A DNA stretch of 64,000 bases. Origin: Mycobacterium sp. IDR2000157661. GTDB lineage: Bacteria > Actinomycetota > Actinomycetes > Mycobacteriales > Mycobacteriaceae. This document shows, one piece after another, positions 22,700-30,519 of this stretch. The DNA is taken from NCBI RefSeq assembly GCF_022317005.1, contig NZ_CP081006.1, positions 4,464,001-4,528,000 of the forward strand, read 5' to 3'. Every line of letters begins with the position of its first letter. Within the stretch, counting starts at the first letter, position 1. Position numbers and translations under genes: made by a program. The notes under the pieces were generated by a model. That model saw only the letters and a program-made list of their open reading frames with translations. It was not told the origin of the DNA and did not search any database.

Positions 22700-23125
22700 A
22701 TGCTTCGCGAAGTTCTCGTCACCGCAGCGATCGCCTGCGCCGCCTCCGCATGTGCTACCCCGCTCGCCTCCGCCGACCCCGAGACCGACTACCCGGATAC
22801 GCCGGGCCGTTACGCCACCGATGTGCCGGGCATCGTCTACGACGCCCACCTCGCCGGGCCCTGCACCAACATGGAGCGGTTCACGTTCGGCCGCGGCCCC
22901 GGAGGCGAAGTGCTGCAATGCCGCTGGATCGCAAACCAGTGGCCACCCGTCTACACCGGCTTCTGGGTCGCCCACTATCAGCTGTACGGCGTTCAGGAAA
23001 TCGGAGCGCCGTGCCCCAAGCCGCAGTCGGCCGCTCAGGCCCCCGACGGACGACCGTTGCTGTGCCTCGGGGAGCGCGGCTGGCAGCCCGGATTGTTCAC
23101 TCGCGAGGGATTCTTCCCGAGATAG
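22700..23125 (+). CDS. Secreted hypothetical protein
   Basis: A 141-residue protein with a signal peptide (about residues 1-26, ending near PLASADP). The mature part has paired cysteines (GPCTNM, LQCRW, APCPK, LLCLG) and many Trp/Tyr/Pro residues, consistent with a small disulfide-bonded extracytoplasmic protein. It resembles mycobacterial hypothetical exported proteins, but I cannot assign a family. ATG 22700 is preceded by AAGGGGTGAAGTC, a fair ribosome-binding site. Confidence 0.75.
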   Translation: MLREVLVTAAIACAASACATPLASADPETDYPDTPGRYATDVPGIVYDAHLAGPCTNMERFTFGRGPGGEVLQCRWIANQWPPVYTGFWVAHYQLYGVQEIGAPCPKPQSAAQAPDGRPLLCLGERGWQPGLFTREGFFPR

Positions 23126-23131
23126 GCGGGT

Positions 23132-23485
23132 TCAGTGGCGAAGCGTCTCGCTCGGAGGCGTTCCGAACGTGCGCTTATAGACACTGCTGAACCTGCCCGC
23201 ATGGGTGAACCCCCAGCGGCCCGCGATCGCCATCACGGTGTCCACGCGCGGGTCGGCCGTCTGCAGTTCGCGGTGTGCGCGCTCCAGCCGCACCCGGCGC
23301 AGGTATTCGAGCGGCGTCGCGCCCAGGTGGCGGCGGAACGCATACTGCACCGAACGCGGAGTCAGGTTCACCGACGCCGCGATGTCACCCAGCGTGATGT
23401 CGTGGTGGGCGTTGTCGTGGATGAAGTCGATCGCCCGACGCAGGGCCGTCGGCTGCGTTCGGGGGGACTGGACGTGATTGCGCAT
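23132..23485 (-). CDS. Stand-alone AraC-type HTH regulator
   Basis: A 117-residue protein that is only the DNA-binding part of an AraC/XylS regulator. The first HTH has ITLGDIAASVNLTPRSVQYAFRRHLG, the linker helix is PLEYLRRVRLERAHREL, and the second HTH has MAIAGRWGFTHAGRFSSVYKRTFG. The usual sensor domain is missing; nothing upstream in the frame suggests recent loss. It is divergent from the SRPBCC gene with 76 bp between, so that gene is a plausible target. Confidence 0.85.
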   Translation of the reverse strand: MRNHVQSPRTQPTALRRAIDFIHDNAHHDITLGDIAASVNLTPRSVQYAFRRHLGATPLEYLRRVRLERAHRELQTADPRVDTVMAIAGRWGFTHAGRFSSVYKRTFGTPPSETLRH

Positions 23486-23561
23486 TCCGTCCCTCAGATA
23501 CCCCTACTGCACAGCCCGAAAACGGATCTCGCCAAGCTCCACACCCCGAGAGGATTTGCCC

Positions 23562-24050
23562 GTGACCGATCGCATCGAGGTCCACCGCACCCTTGCCGCG
23601 CCGGCGTCCGACATCTTCGCGGTGTTGTGCGACCCCCAGGGACACGTCGCGATCGACGCCACCGGCATGCTGCAGGACGCCACCGGCAGCGTGGTCCGCG
23701 CCGTCGGTGACAGCTTCATCGTGCACATGGACCGTGAAGCACTGGGTGACTTTCCGCTCGGCAAGTACGACGTGACCGTGTCCATTCGTGAATACCAGCA
23801 GGACCGGCTCATCGCATGGACGATCACCGGCCAGATCAAGCCGCAGATCGGCCACGTCTACGGCTATCGACTCGACCCCGCCGACGACGGCACCGTGGTC
23901 ACTTCGTTCTACGACTGGTCCGACATCGACCAGCACTGGCGTGATGCCGGCATCTTCCCGGTCGTCTCCGAGGGAGCGCTACGCGCAACGCTGGGCATAT
24001 TGGACCGCACCGTCCGGCGTGGCTACCCCGCCGCGCCAACCCACGGTTGA
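23562..24050 (+). CDS. SRPBCC-family protein
   Basis: A 162-residue START/SRPBCC hydrophobic-pocket protein: a first strand IEVHRTLAAPASDIFAVL, the GHVAIDATG turn and a C-terminal helix with GALRATLGILDRTV. The ligand is unknown. GTG 23562 has GAGAGGA 7 bases upstream. It is divergent from the AraC-type gene, which may regulate it. Confidence 0.8.
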   Translation: MTDRIEVHRTLAAPASDIFAVLCDPQGHVAIDATGMLQDATGSVVRAVGDSFIVHMDREALGDFPLGKYDVTVSIREYQQDRLIAWTITGQIKPQIGHVYGYRLDPADDGTVVTSFYDWSDIDQHWRDAGIFPVVSEGALRATLGILDRTVRRGYPAAPTHG

Positions 24051-24082
24051 CGGCGGCGAAACGTCAACCTAAAGTTGACGCC

Positions 24083-24805
24083 ATGACGCAACCCGCCAAG
24101 ATCACCAACCCGGTCCGCCTTGACGACCTGATCGACGTGATCAAGACGGTGCACTCCGAACCCCTCGATCAACTCACCGACGCGGTGCTGGCCGCGGAGT
24201 CGCTCGGCGAGATCGCCGACCACCTCATCGGTCACTTCGTCGACCAGGCCCGGCGCTCGGGAGCCTCCTGGACCGACATCGGCAAGTGCATGGGCGTCAC
24301 CAAACAGGCCGCTCAGAAGCGGTTCGTTCCCAAGGCACCCGGCGCCGACGCGCTGGACCCCAACGCCGGGTTCGGCCGCTTCACCCCCCGCGCCCGCAAC
24401 GTCGTCGTCGACGCGCAGAACCGGGCCGCCGAAGCCGGCAACACCGAGATCACCCCCGCGCACCTGCTGTTGGCGGTGTTCGCCGACCCCGACGCGCTCG
24501 CGGTCAGGCTGCTGGCCGGACAGGGCGTCGACGCCGACGCCGTATCGGAAACGGTGAGCCTGCCGGCCAGGGCCGACGGAGACGTGCCCGCGCTGATCCC
24601 GTTCGACGGCGCCGCCAAGAAAGTCCTCGAGTTGACGTTCCGGCAGGCTCTGCGCCTGGGCCACAACTATGTGGGCACCGAGCACATCCTCGTCGCCCTG
24701 CTGGAGGCCGAGGAGGGCGACGGTCCACTGCACCGCCTCGGCGTCGACCGGGACCGCTTCGAAGCCGACCTGGCTGCCGCGCTGGAACCGTTCACGAAGG
24801 GCTGA
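24083..24805 (+). CDS. HTH plus Clp-N (ClpR) repeat protein
   Basis: A 240-residue protein. Residues about 40-80 hold a helix-turn-helix-like segment (SGASWTDIGKCMGVTKQAAQKRF). Residues about 90-235 hold two Clp N-terminal repeats (FGRFTPRARNVVVDAQ, ITPAHLLLAVF and a second set with YVGTEHILVALLEAEEG). The Clp ATPase modules are absent. In actinobacteria such proteins are common but little studied. They may be DNA-bound sensors or Clp adaptors, which is an inference. Confidence 0.85.
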   Translation: MTQPAKITNPVRLDDLIDVIKTVHSEPLDQLTDAVLAAESLGEIADHLIGHFVDQARRSGASWTDIGKCMGVTKQAAQKRFVPKAPGADALDPNAGFGRFTPRARNVVVDAQNRAAEAGNTEITPAHLLLAVFADPDALAVRLLAGQGVDADAVSETVSLPARADGDVPALIPFDGAAKKVLELTFRQALRLGHNYVGTEHILVALLEAEEGDGPLHRLGVDRDRFEADLAAALEPFTKG

Positions 24806-24841
24806 TCTCACATCAGGTGACGCCGCGACGTCTACCAGGAT

Positions 24842-25324
24842 GTGAAGGTGCGCCCATTCGAAGAGGTGGTGGCCGAGTACGGGCCGACGGTGCTGCGGGT
24901 GTGCCGCGCGGTGGTCGGCCCCGTTGACGCGGAGGACGCCTGGTCGGAAACCTTCCTGTCGGCCATGCTCGCCTATCCGGACCTGCCCGCCGACGCCAAT
25001 GTCGAGGCTTGGCTGGTCACCATCGCCCACCGCCGTGCCATCGATGTCAGCCGGGCCCGCTCGCGGCGGGCGGCGCCCACCGACACCATGTCCGATGTCC
25101 CCGCGCTGCAAGCGGATCCGGCCGGACACGACCAGGACCTGTGGGAAGCACTGTCGCGGCTGCCCACGAAACAGCGCCACGCGGTGGCCTACCACCACGT
25201 GGCCGGCCTGCCGTTCGCAGAGATCGCGAAGCTGCTCGGCAATTCGCCCGACGCCGCCCGCCGCGCCGCAGCCGACGGCATCAAGACGCTACGCAAGACC
25301 TACCCGAAGGATCAAACATCATGA
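24842..25324 (+). CDS. ECF-type RNA polymerase sigma factor
   Basis: A 160-residue sigma-70-like factor with region 2 (VCRAVVGPVDAEDAWSETFLSA, then ANVEAWLVTIAHRRAIDVSR) and region 4 (LWEALSRLPTKQRHAVAYHHVAGLPFAEIAKLLG, with the HTH). There is no anti-sigma gene beside it. It overlaps the next gene, ogt, by ATGA, so the two form one operon, suggesting a role in DNA alkylation stress. The start is GTG 24842. Confidence 0.88.
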   Translation: MKVRPFEEVVAEYGPTVLRVCRAVVGPVDAEDAWSETFLSAMLAYPDLPADANVEAWLVTIAHRRAIDVSRARSRRAAPTDTMSDVPALQADPAGHDQDLWEALSRLPTKQRHAVAYHHVAGLPFAEIAKLLGNSPDAARRAAADGIKTLRKTYPKDQTS

Positions 25325-25917
25325 GTGTCAACATCTTCGACGATCTGCACGCCGACGGCCGCACGCTGGCGCGGCTGCACCGGCGGCTGGAACGGCAGGC
25401 CGACGAGGCCGGTGTCCTCGATGTCGCCTACCGCACCGTCGACTCGCCCGTCGGCCCGCTGCTGTTGGCCGCCACGCCCGCGGGACTCGTGCGCGTCGCC
25501 TACGGCGTCGAGGACCACGACGCCGTGCTCGCCCGGCTAGCGACGACCGTCAGCCCGCGCATCCTGCGGGCACCCGACCGCCTCGACAACGCGGCGCGGC
25601 AACTCGACGAATATTTCGCCCGGCGCCGCACCTTCTTCGACGTCCCGGTTGATCTGCGGCTCGCCAACGGTTTCCGGCGCAGCGTCATCGAGCATCTGCG
25701 CGAGATCGGCTACGGGCGCCGCGAAAGCTACGCGGCGGTGGCCGCGGCCGTCGGCCGTCCACGCGCCGTTCGCGCGGTGGGAACCGCCTGTGCGCACAAC
25801 CCCCTTCCGGTGGTGATCCCGTGCCACCGGGTGGTGCGTTCCGACGGCTCGACGGGCCGGTATGTGGGCGGAGCGCGGGCCAAGTCGACGCTGCTCAACC
25901 TCGAGGCGGCGGCCTGA
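25321..25917 (+). CDS. ogt: Methylated-DNA-protein-cysteine methyltransferase
   Basis: A 198-residue suicide repair protein that takes the alkyl group from O6-alkylguanine. The acceptor cysteine is in the IPCHRV motif, with the preceding HTH (SYAAVAAAVGRPRAVRAVG) and the following GSTGRYVGG loop. The N-terminal 30 residues, with MSVNIFDDLHADG, extend beyond the minimal fold. ATG 25321 overlaps the sigma factor gene by ATGA; the longer frame upstream is a shadow of that gene. Confidence 0.9.
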   Translation: MSVNIFDDLHADGRTLARLHRRLERQADEAGVLDVAYRTVDSPVGPLLLAATPAGLVRVAYGVEDHDAVLARLATTVSPRILRAPDRLDNAARQLDEYFARRRTFFDVPVDLRLANGFRRSVIEHLREIGYGRRESYAAVAAAVGRPRAVRAVGTACAHNPLPVVIPCHRVVRSDGSTGRYVGGARAKSTLLNLEAAA

Positions 25918-25988
25918 CGGAGCCTTCGACGCGGAGCATGGCCCGGGAAGCGGCTGTAACGCGTTTCAGTCTGTGCGATCATTCCGGG

Positions 25989-26480
25989 ATGCGCCGCTGG
26001 TTCGTGCTCTTCGTCGCCGCGATGGCGACCGTCGCCGGAATCTTGGCCGCGCCCGCATCGGCCGCGAACGCGCCGATCGGCCGGCTGGGTGACACGCTGC
26101 AGGTGAAGTTCGAAGGGCTGATCGCCGATATCACCGTCCACGCCGTGGATCCCTCCCCTGTCCCACCCGGATTCGGCTATCCCCCGCGTCCTCCGCGCAA
26201 CCAGGTGTGGCGCGCCTGGGTCTCCGTGCATTCGATCCAGGTTCCGACGCCGTATGCGCAAGCGATCACCTACAGCTTCCGCGGTGTCACCGCGACCGGC
26301 GACGCCTACGAGCCACGAAACACCGACGCACCCGACGCCCTGCAGCACGCGCTGACAAACGCGCCGGCGGGGTCGACGGTCAGCGGCGCGGTGTTCTGGG
26401 ACTGCTACCGCGACCTGGTGTCCAACGTGGTGCTGATCGACAAGATCACCGGTGAGCACCTCGCGCAGTGGAACATGTGA
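25989..26480 (+). CDS. Secreted MPT63/DUF1942-like protein
   Basis: A 163-residue exported protein. A signal peptide (about residues 1-26, ending ASAANAP) precedes a beta-rich body beginning IGRLGDTLQVKF and containing NQVWRAWVSVHSIQVP, similar in layout to the mycobacterial secreted immunoglobulin-fold antigen MPT63 (DUF1942). The biological role of that family is not known. The open frame upstream of ATG 25989 overlaps ogt and is not used. Confidence 0.7.
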   Translation: MRRWFVLFVAAMATVAGILAAPASAANAPIGRLGDTLQVKFEGLIADITVHAVDPSPVPPGFGYPPRPPRNQVWRAWVSVHSIQVPTPYAQAITYSFRGVTATGDAYEPRNTDAPDALQHALTNAPAGSTVSGAVFWDCYRDLVSNVVLIDKITGEHLAQWNM

Positions 26481-26486
26481 GCGCCG

Positions 26487-27017
26487 TTGGGCGTTGACGT
26501 CGCCCCGGCCACCGACGCCGATCTCGCCGAGCTGGCCGACGTCGCCGCCCGCACCTTCCCACTTGCCTGCCCACCGCGGGTGACGCCGGAGAACATCGCC
26601 GCCTTCGTCGAGGAGAACCTGTCCCCCGACCGGTTCCGCGGCTACCTGGCCGACCCCGCCCGCGCAGTCCTGGTCGCGCGCGCGGAAGGCCGAATCGTGG
26701 GCTACGCCATGCTGATTCGCGGTGTCCCCGACGACGATGACGTACAGCGCGCCGTCACGCTGCTGCCTTCGGTCGAGGTGTCGAAGATGTACGTGCTCCC
26801 CGACAGCCACGGTGCAGGCGCATCGGCGGCGATGATGACCGCTGCCGTGCAGTGGGCACGCGAGTCCGGCGCGGCCTCCGTCTGGCTGGGCGTCAACCAG
26901 CAGAACCTGCGCGCACAGCGGTTCTACGCCAAGCACGGCTTCGCCGTCGCGGGAAACAAGACCTTTCGGTTGGGCGCCGGCGTCGAGCAGGACTACGTGA
27001 TGGTGCGGACTCTGTAG
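26487..27017 (+). CDS. GNAT-family N-acetyltransferase
   Basis: A 176-residue acetyl-CoA-dependent acyltransferase. It has the GNAT core strand VEVSKMYVLPDSHGAGASAAMM (motif A with the pantetheine-binding loop, here GAGASA instead of the usual Q/RxxGxG/A), then SVWLGVNQQNLRAQRFYAKHGF (motif B). The substrate is unknown. The only usable start is TTG 26487, as there is an in-frame stop three codons earlier. Confidence 0.87.
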   Translation: MGVDVAPATDADLAELADVAARTFPLACPPRVTPENIAAFVEENLSPDRFRGYLADPARAVLVARAEGRIVGYAMLIRGVPDDDDVQRAVTLLPSVEVSKMYVLPDSHGAGASAAMMTAAVQWARESGAASVWLGVNQQNLRAQRFYAKHGFAVAGNKTFRLGAGVEQDYVMVRTL

Positions 27018-27044
27018 CGTGCCGAAGGCTGAGGCTGTGCAGCC

Positions 27045-28076
27045 TCACGCCCCCGGGCGCGCCAAGGCGAGCAACCGCGACGTCGCGCGCAGGTACTTCT
27101 TGCGAAAGCCACCGGCGAGCATCTCGTCGCTGAACACCGTGTCGAGCTTGGCGCCCGAAGCCACCACCGGGATGCCGGCGTCGTAGAGCCGGTCGGTCAA
27201 CGACACCAGGCGCAGCGCCACGTTCTGGTCGTCGAGCGGGTGCACCCCGGTGACGAACACGGCGCTCACCCCCTCGATGAGCGCCAGATATCGCGACGGG
27301 TGCATGGTGGCCAGATGCGCGCAGAGCGCGTCGAAGTCGTCCAGCGTCGCACCCGTCACCTGCCGCGCCCGTTCGGCGACTTCGGCGTCGCTGGGCGGCT
27401 CGGGGGCCGGCGGCAGGTCACGATGCCGATAGTCGGGTCCGTCGATGCGCACGGTCTCGAAGATGGCGGCCAGGGTGTGGATCTCACGCAGAAAGTCCTG
27501 GGCGGCGAAGCGGCCCTCCCCCAGCTGCTCGGGCAGGGTGTTCGACGTCGCGGCCACCGACACGCCGCGCTCGACGAGCGCCGACAACAGCCGCGAGATC
27601 AACGTCGTGTTGCCCGGGTCGTCGAGTTCGAACTCGTCGATGCACACCACCACGTACCCGGCGAGCAGGTCGATGCACTCCGCGAAGCCGAAAATGCTTG
27701 CCAATTGGGTCAATTCGCCGAAGGTCGCGAATGCCGACGGGGCGGCGCACGCCGCACTGACCGCGTAGTACGACGACGCCAGCAGGTGGGTCTTGCCGAC
27801 GCCGAAACCGCCGTCGAGATAGAGCCCGACACCGGGCAGCACCTGTCGGCGGCCGAACAACTTCTTCCTGCCCAATCGGCGTTCGACGGCCTGATCGCAG
27901 AACCGCACGCAGGCCTGCACCGCCCCCGCCTGCGACGGCTCGTCCGGATCGGGAATGTAGGTGTCGAAGCCGACCTCGGCGAAAGTCGGTGGCGGAACCA
28001 ACTGGGCGATCAACCGTTCCGGGGTCACGTTCGGATGCCGATCGGTCAGATGCGCCACTGCGCCGGACCCGTGCAT
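27045..28076 (-). CDS. zapE: Cell division protein ZapE (AFG1-like ATPase)
   Basis: A 343-residue AAA-like ATPase. Walker A is GGFGVGKTHL, Walker B is VVVCIDEFELDD, and TSNT carries the sensor residue. The sequence continues to the family-typical end. In Escherichia coli ZapE binds FtsZ at the septum; the family is related to the mitochondrial AFG1/LACE1 protein. The M. tuberculosis counterpart sits in the same place, divergent from the ribD-like gene. ATG 28076 is the first possible start. Confidence 0.9.
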   Translation of the reverse strand: MHGSGAVAHLTDRHPNVTPERLIAQLVPPPTFAEVGFDTYIPDPDEPSQAGAVQACVRFCDQAVERRLGRKKLFGRRQVLPGVGLYLDGGFGVGKTHLLASSYYAVSAACAAPSAFATFGELTQLASIFGFAECIDLLAGYVVVCIDEFELDDPGNTTLISRLLSALVERGVSVAATSNTLPEQLGEGRFAAQDFLREIHTLAAIFETVRIDGPDYRHRDLPPAPEPPSDAEVAERARQVTGATLDDFDALCAHLATMHPSRYLALIEGVSAVFVTGVHPLDDQNVALRLVSLTDRLYDAGIPVVASGAKLDTVFSDEMLAGGFRKKYLRATSRLLALARPGA

Positions 28077-28110
28077 GCAGGCACCCTAACGGCGTGCTGC
28101 AATCGTGTTC

Positions 28111-28893
28111 ATGCCCGATACGGCCCCCGCGATCCAGTTCACGGTGCTCGGGCCGGACGGCCCGCCGGTCGAGGTCGCCGACCCTCGGATCGCCGACTTC
28201 TACGCCTACCCCGACGGGCTGCAGGCCTGCTGGGTGCGCGGCAACATGATCGCCAGCGTGGACGGCGGAGCCACCGCCGACGGCAAGACCGGCGACCTCG
28301 GCGCCGCGGGCGACCGCTTGGTGTTCGACCTCATGCGCCACGCCACCGACGTCATCCTGGTCGGCGGCGCGACCGTGCGCACGGAGAACTACTCCGGCGC
28401 CCAGGTGCCCGTCGCGCTGCGGCGCGCCCGCCAGGGCCGCGGGCAGTCCGAGGTGCCGCCCATCGCCGTCATCACCCGCTCCGGCAACCTCGACCCCGAC
28501 ACCCTGTTCTTCACCCGGACCGAGGTGCCGCCGCTGGTCTTCACCTGCACCGAGTCCGCAGGCACCGCCCGGGCGCGCCTGGGTGAGGTCGCCGACGTGA
28601 TCGATGCGTCGGGCCCGGCGCCCGACGAGGTGGACGGCGACACGGTGCTGAAGATCCTGTCCGAGCGCCGGCTGTACCGGGTGCTCAGCGAGGGTGGCCC
28701 GGCGATTCTGGGACTGCTTATCCGCGCCGGTCTGCTCGACGAGCTGTGTCTGACCGTGGCGCCGTTCCTGGTGGGCGGCGCCGCCGCGCGCATCGCAACC
28801 GGCCCCGGTGAGGTGCTCACCCGGATGCGGCCGGCACACGTGCTCACCGACGACGACGGCTACCTGTACACCCGCTACGTCCGGAGCCGCTGA
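28111..28893 (+). CDS. RibD C-terminal-type pyrimidine reductase family protein
   Basis: A 260-residue protein of the RibD_C/dihydrofolate reductase fold: NMIASVDGGAT, VILVGGATVRTE, IAVITRSGNLD, RVLSEGGPAILG and an ending YLYTRYV. The full riboflavin enzyme also has a deaminase domain, which is absent. The M. tuberculosis homologue Rv2671 is known to substitute for dihydrofolate reductase when overexpressed. It would thus be an NADPH-dependent reductase in the cytosol. The start is ATG 28111; a GTG at 28105 is in frame. Confidence 0.88.
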   Translation: MPDTAPAIQFTVLGPDGPPVEVADPRIADFYAYPDGLQACWVRGNMIASVDGGATADGKTGDLGAAGDRLVFDLMRHATDVILVGGATVRTENYSGAQVPVALRRARQGRGQSEVPPIAVITRSGNLDPDTLFFTRTEVPPLVFTCTESAGTARARLGEVADVIDASGPAPDEVDGDTVLKILSERRLYRVLSEGGPAILGLLIRAGLLDELCLTVAPFLVGGAAARIATGPGEVLTRMRPAHVLTDDDGYLYTRYVRSR

Positions 28894-28918
28894 GCCGCAC
28901 ATCAGTACTGTGGTCGGC

Positions 28919-30484
28919 ATGAATCGGCGTCTTCAGCTGGTCCGGGCGCTGAGCCTGGGAACGGTCGTGGCGGTCCTCACCGCGTGCGCGCCCGGTCTGG
29001 CCGCCAATCCGCGGTTCGCCACCGATTCCGGGGCGGGCCCCCAGGGTGAGCCGCCGTCGGCCCAACCGGCCGCGGGCCCGCCCCCGGTCGAGGCGCCGAA
29101 GAACGACCTGGCCTGGAGCGACTGCACGACCCGGGTGTTCAGCGATGCGGCCATCCCGACGATCCCCGGCGTCACCCTCGACTGCGCCAGCTACGACGCC
29201 GACCTGGATTCGATCAACGGCGCGACCGGCACGGTGAGCATCGGAGTCGTGCGGGCGCGCGGGCCGCAAACCCCCGCGGACGCCGGGCCGCTGGTGATGA
29301 CGACAGGGTCGGACCTGCCCTCGTCGGTGCAACTGCCGGTCTGGCTGTCGCGTTCGGGCACCGACATGCTCGCCACCCACCCGGTCGTGGCCGTCGACCG
29401 GCGCGGGATCGGCATGTCCGGCGACCTGGACTGCCGCGACCTGTTCGACCGCCAGGAGATGCTCGACCAGGCGCAGTTCCAGGCCGGCGACGACCCCGTG
29501 GCCAACCTGTCCGCCATCGCGCAGACCGCGACGACCAATTGCACCGACATGATCGCTCCCGGCGACTCCGCGTACGACAACGCCCACGCCGCCGAGGACC
29601 TCGAACGGTTGCGCAGCACCTGGGACGTGCCTGCGCTGGCCCTGCTCGGTGTCGGCAACGGCGCGCAGGTGGCGCTGGCCTACGCGGGATCGCATCCCAA
29701 CAAGGTCGCGCGCCTGGTGCTCGACTCACCGTTGCCGTTGGCCATCGCCGCCGAGGCCGCAGCCGAACAGCGCGTCAAGGGCGAACAGGCCGCCCTGGAC
29801 GCCTGGGCCGCTCAGTGCGCCGCCACCGGTTGCCCGTTGGCCCCCGATCCGAAGGGCGCGGTCGACGCCCTGCTCTCGGCCGCCCATGAGGGCCGCGGAC
29901 CCAACGGCGCATCGGTGGCCACAGTGGCCAACGCGATCGCGACGAGGCTGGCCTATCCACTCGGCGACCGCGTGCAGACCGGCAACACGCTGGCCGCCGC
30001 GGTGGCCGCCGCTCGGTCCGGTGATGCCGGCCCGTTCACCGATCTGATCGTCGAGGCCGAGAACCTGCGCTTCACCGACGGCCAGTTCGTCAACCGGTGC
30101 AGCGACTCGCTGAACCGCCCGACACCGGACCGGGTCCGCGAATTGGTGGTGGCCTGGGACAGGCTCTATCCGCAGTTCGGCGCCGTCGGGGCGCTGAGCC
30201 TGGTCGATTGCCTGAGCTGGCCCAGCGGCACCCCGCCGCAGGAGCCGCAGAACCTCGAGATCCCGGTGTTGCTGCTGGGCACCCAGAACGACCCGATCGT
30301 CGGCAACGAGGGCGTCGCCGCGGTCGCGGCCACGGTGATCAACGCCGGATCAGCGAACCGCCGGGTGATGTGGCAGGGCATCGGCCACGGAGCCTCCATC
30401 TACTCGCCGTGCGCGCTGCCGCCGGTGATCGGGTATCTGGAGTCGGGCAACCTGCCCGAGACCGACACGTTCTGCCCGGCCTGA
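28919..30484 (+). CDS. Alpha/beta-hydrolase-like lipoprotein lacking the nucleophile serine
   Basis: A 521-residue exported protein with a lipobox (VLTAC, Cys23), so it is probably lipid-anchored. The body follows the TAP-like peptidase/hydrolase layout: VVAVDRRGIGMSGD, the elbow region at residues 244-248, a late IPVLLLGTQNDPIVGNE and QGIGHGASIYSPC. At the elbow the expected G-x-S-x-G reads G-V-G-N-G, so Gly246 replaces the nucleophile. It occupies the place of M. tuberculosis Rv2672, annotated as a possible secreted protease. It may be a binding protein rather than an enzyme. Confidence 0.85.
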   Translation: MNRRLQLVRALSLGTVVAVLTACAPGLAANPRFATDSGAGPQGEPPSAQPAAGPPPVEAPKNDLAWSDCTTRVFSDAAIPTIPGVTLDCASYDADLDSINGATGTVSIGVVRARGPQTPADAGPLVMTTGSDLPSSVQLPVWLSRSGTDMLATHPVVAVDRRGIGMSGDLDCRDLFDRQEMLDQAQFQAGDDPVANLSAIAQTATTNCTDMIAPGDSAYDNAHAAEDLERLRSTWDVPALALLGVGNGAQVALAYAGSHPNKVARLVLDSPLPLAIAAEAAAEQRVKGEQAALDAWAAQCAATGCPLAPDPKGAVDALLSAAHEGRGPNGASVATVANAIATRLAYPLGDRVQTGNTLAAAVAAARSGDAGPFTDLIVEAENLRFTDGQFVNRCSDSLNRPTPDRVRELVVAWDRLYPQFGAVGALSLVDCLSWPSGTPPQEPQNLEIPVLLLGTQNDPIVGNEGVAAVAATVINAGSANRRVMWQGIGHGASIYSPCALPPVIGYLESGNLPETDTFCPA

Positions 30485-30519
30485 CATCCTGCCCTGAAGG
30501 GGTCGGGTACCGTGCGGTC

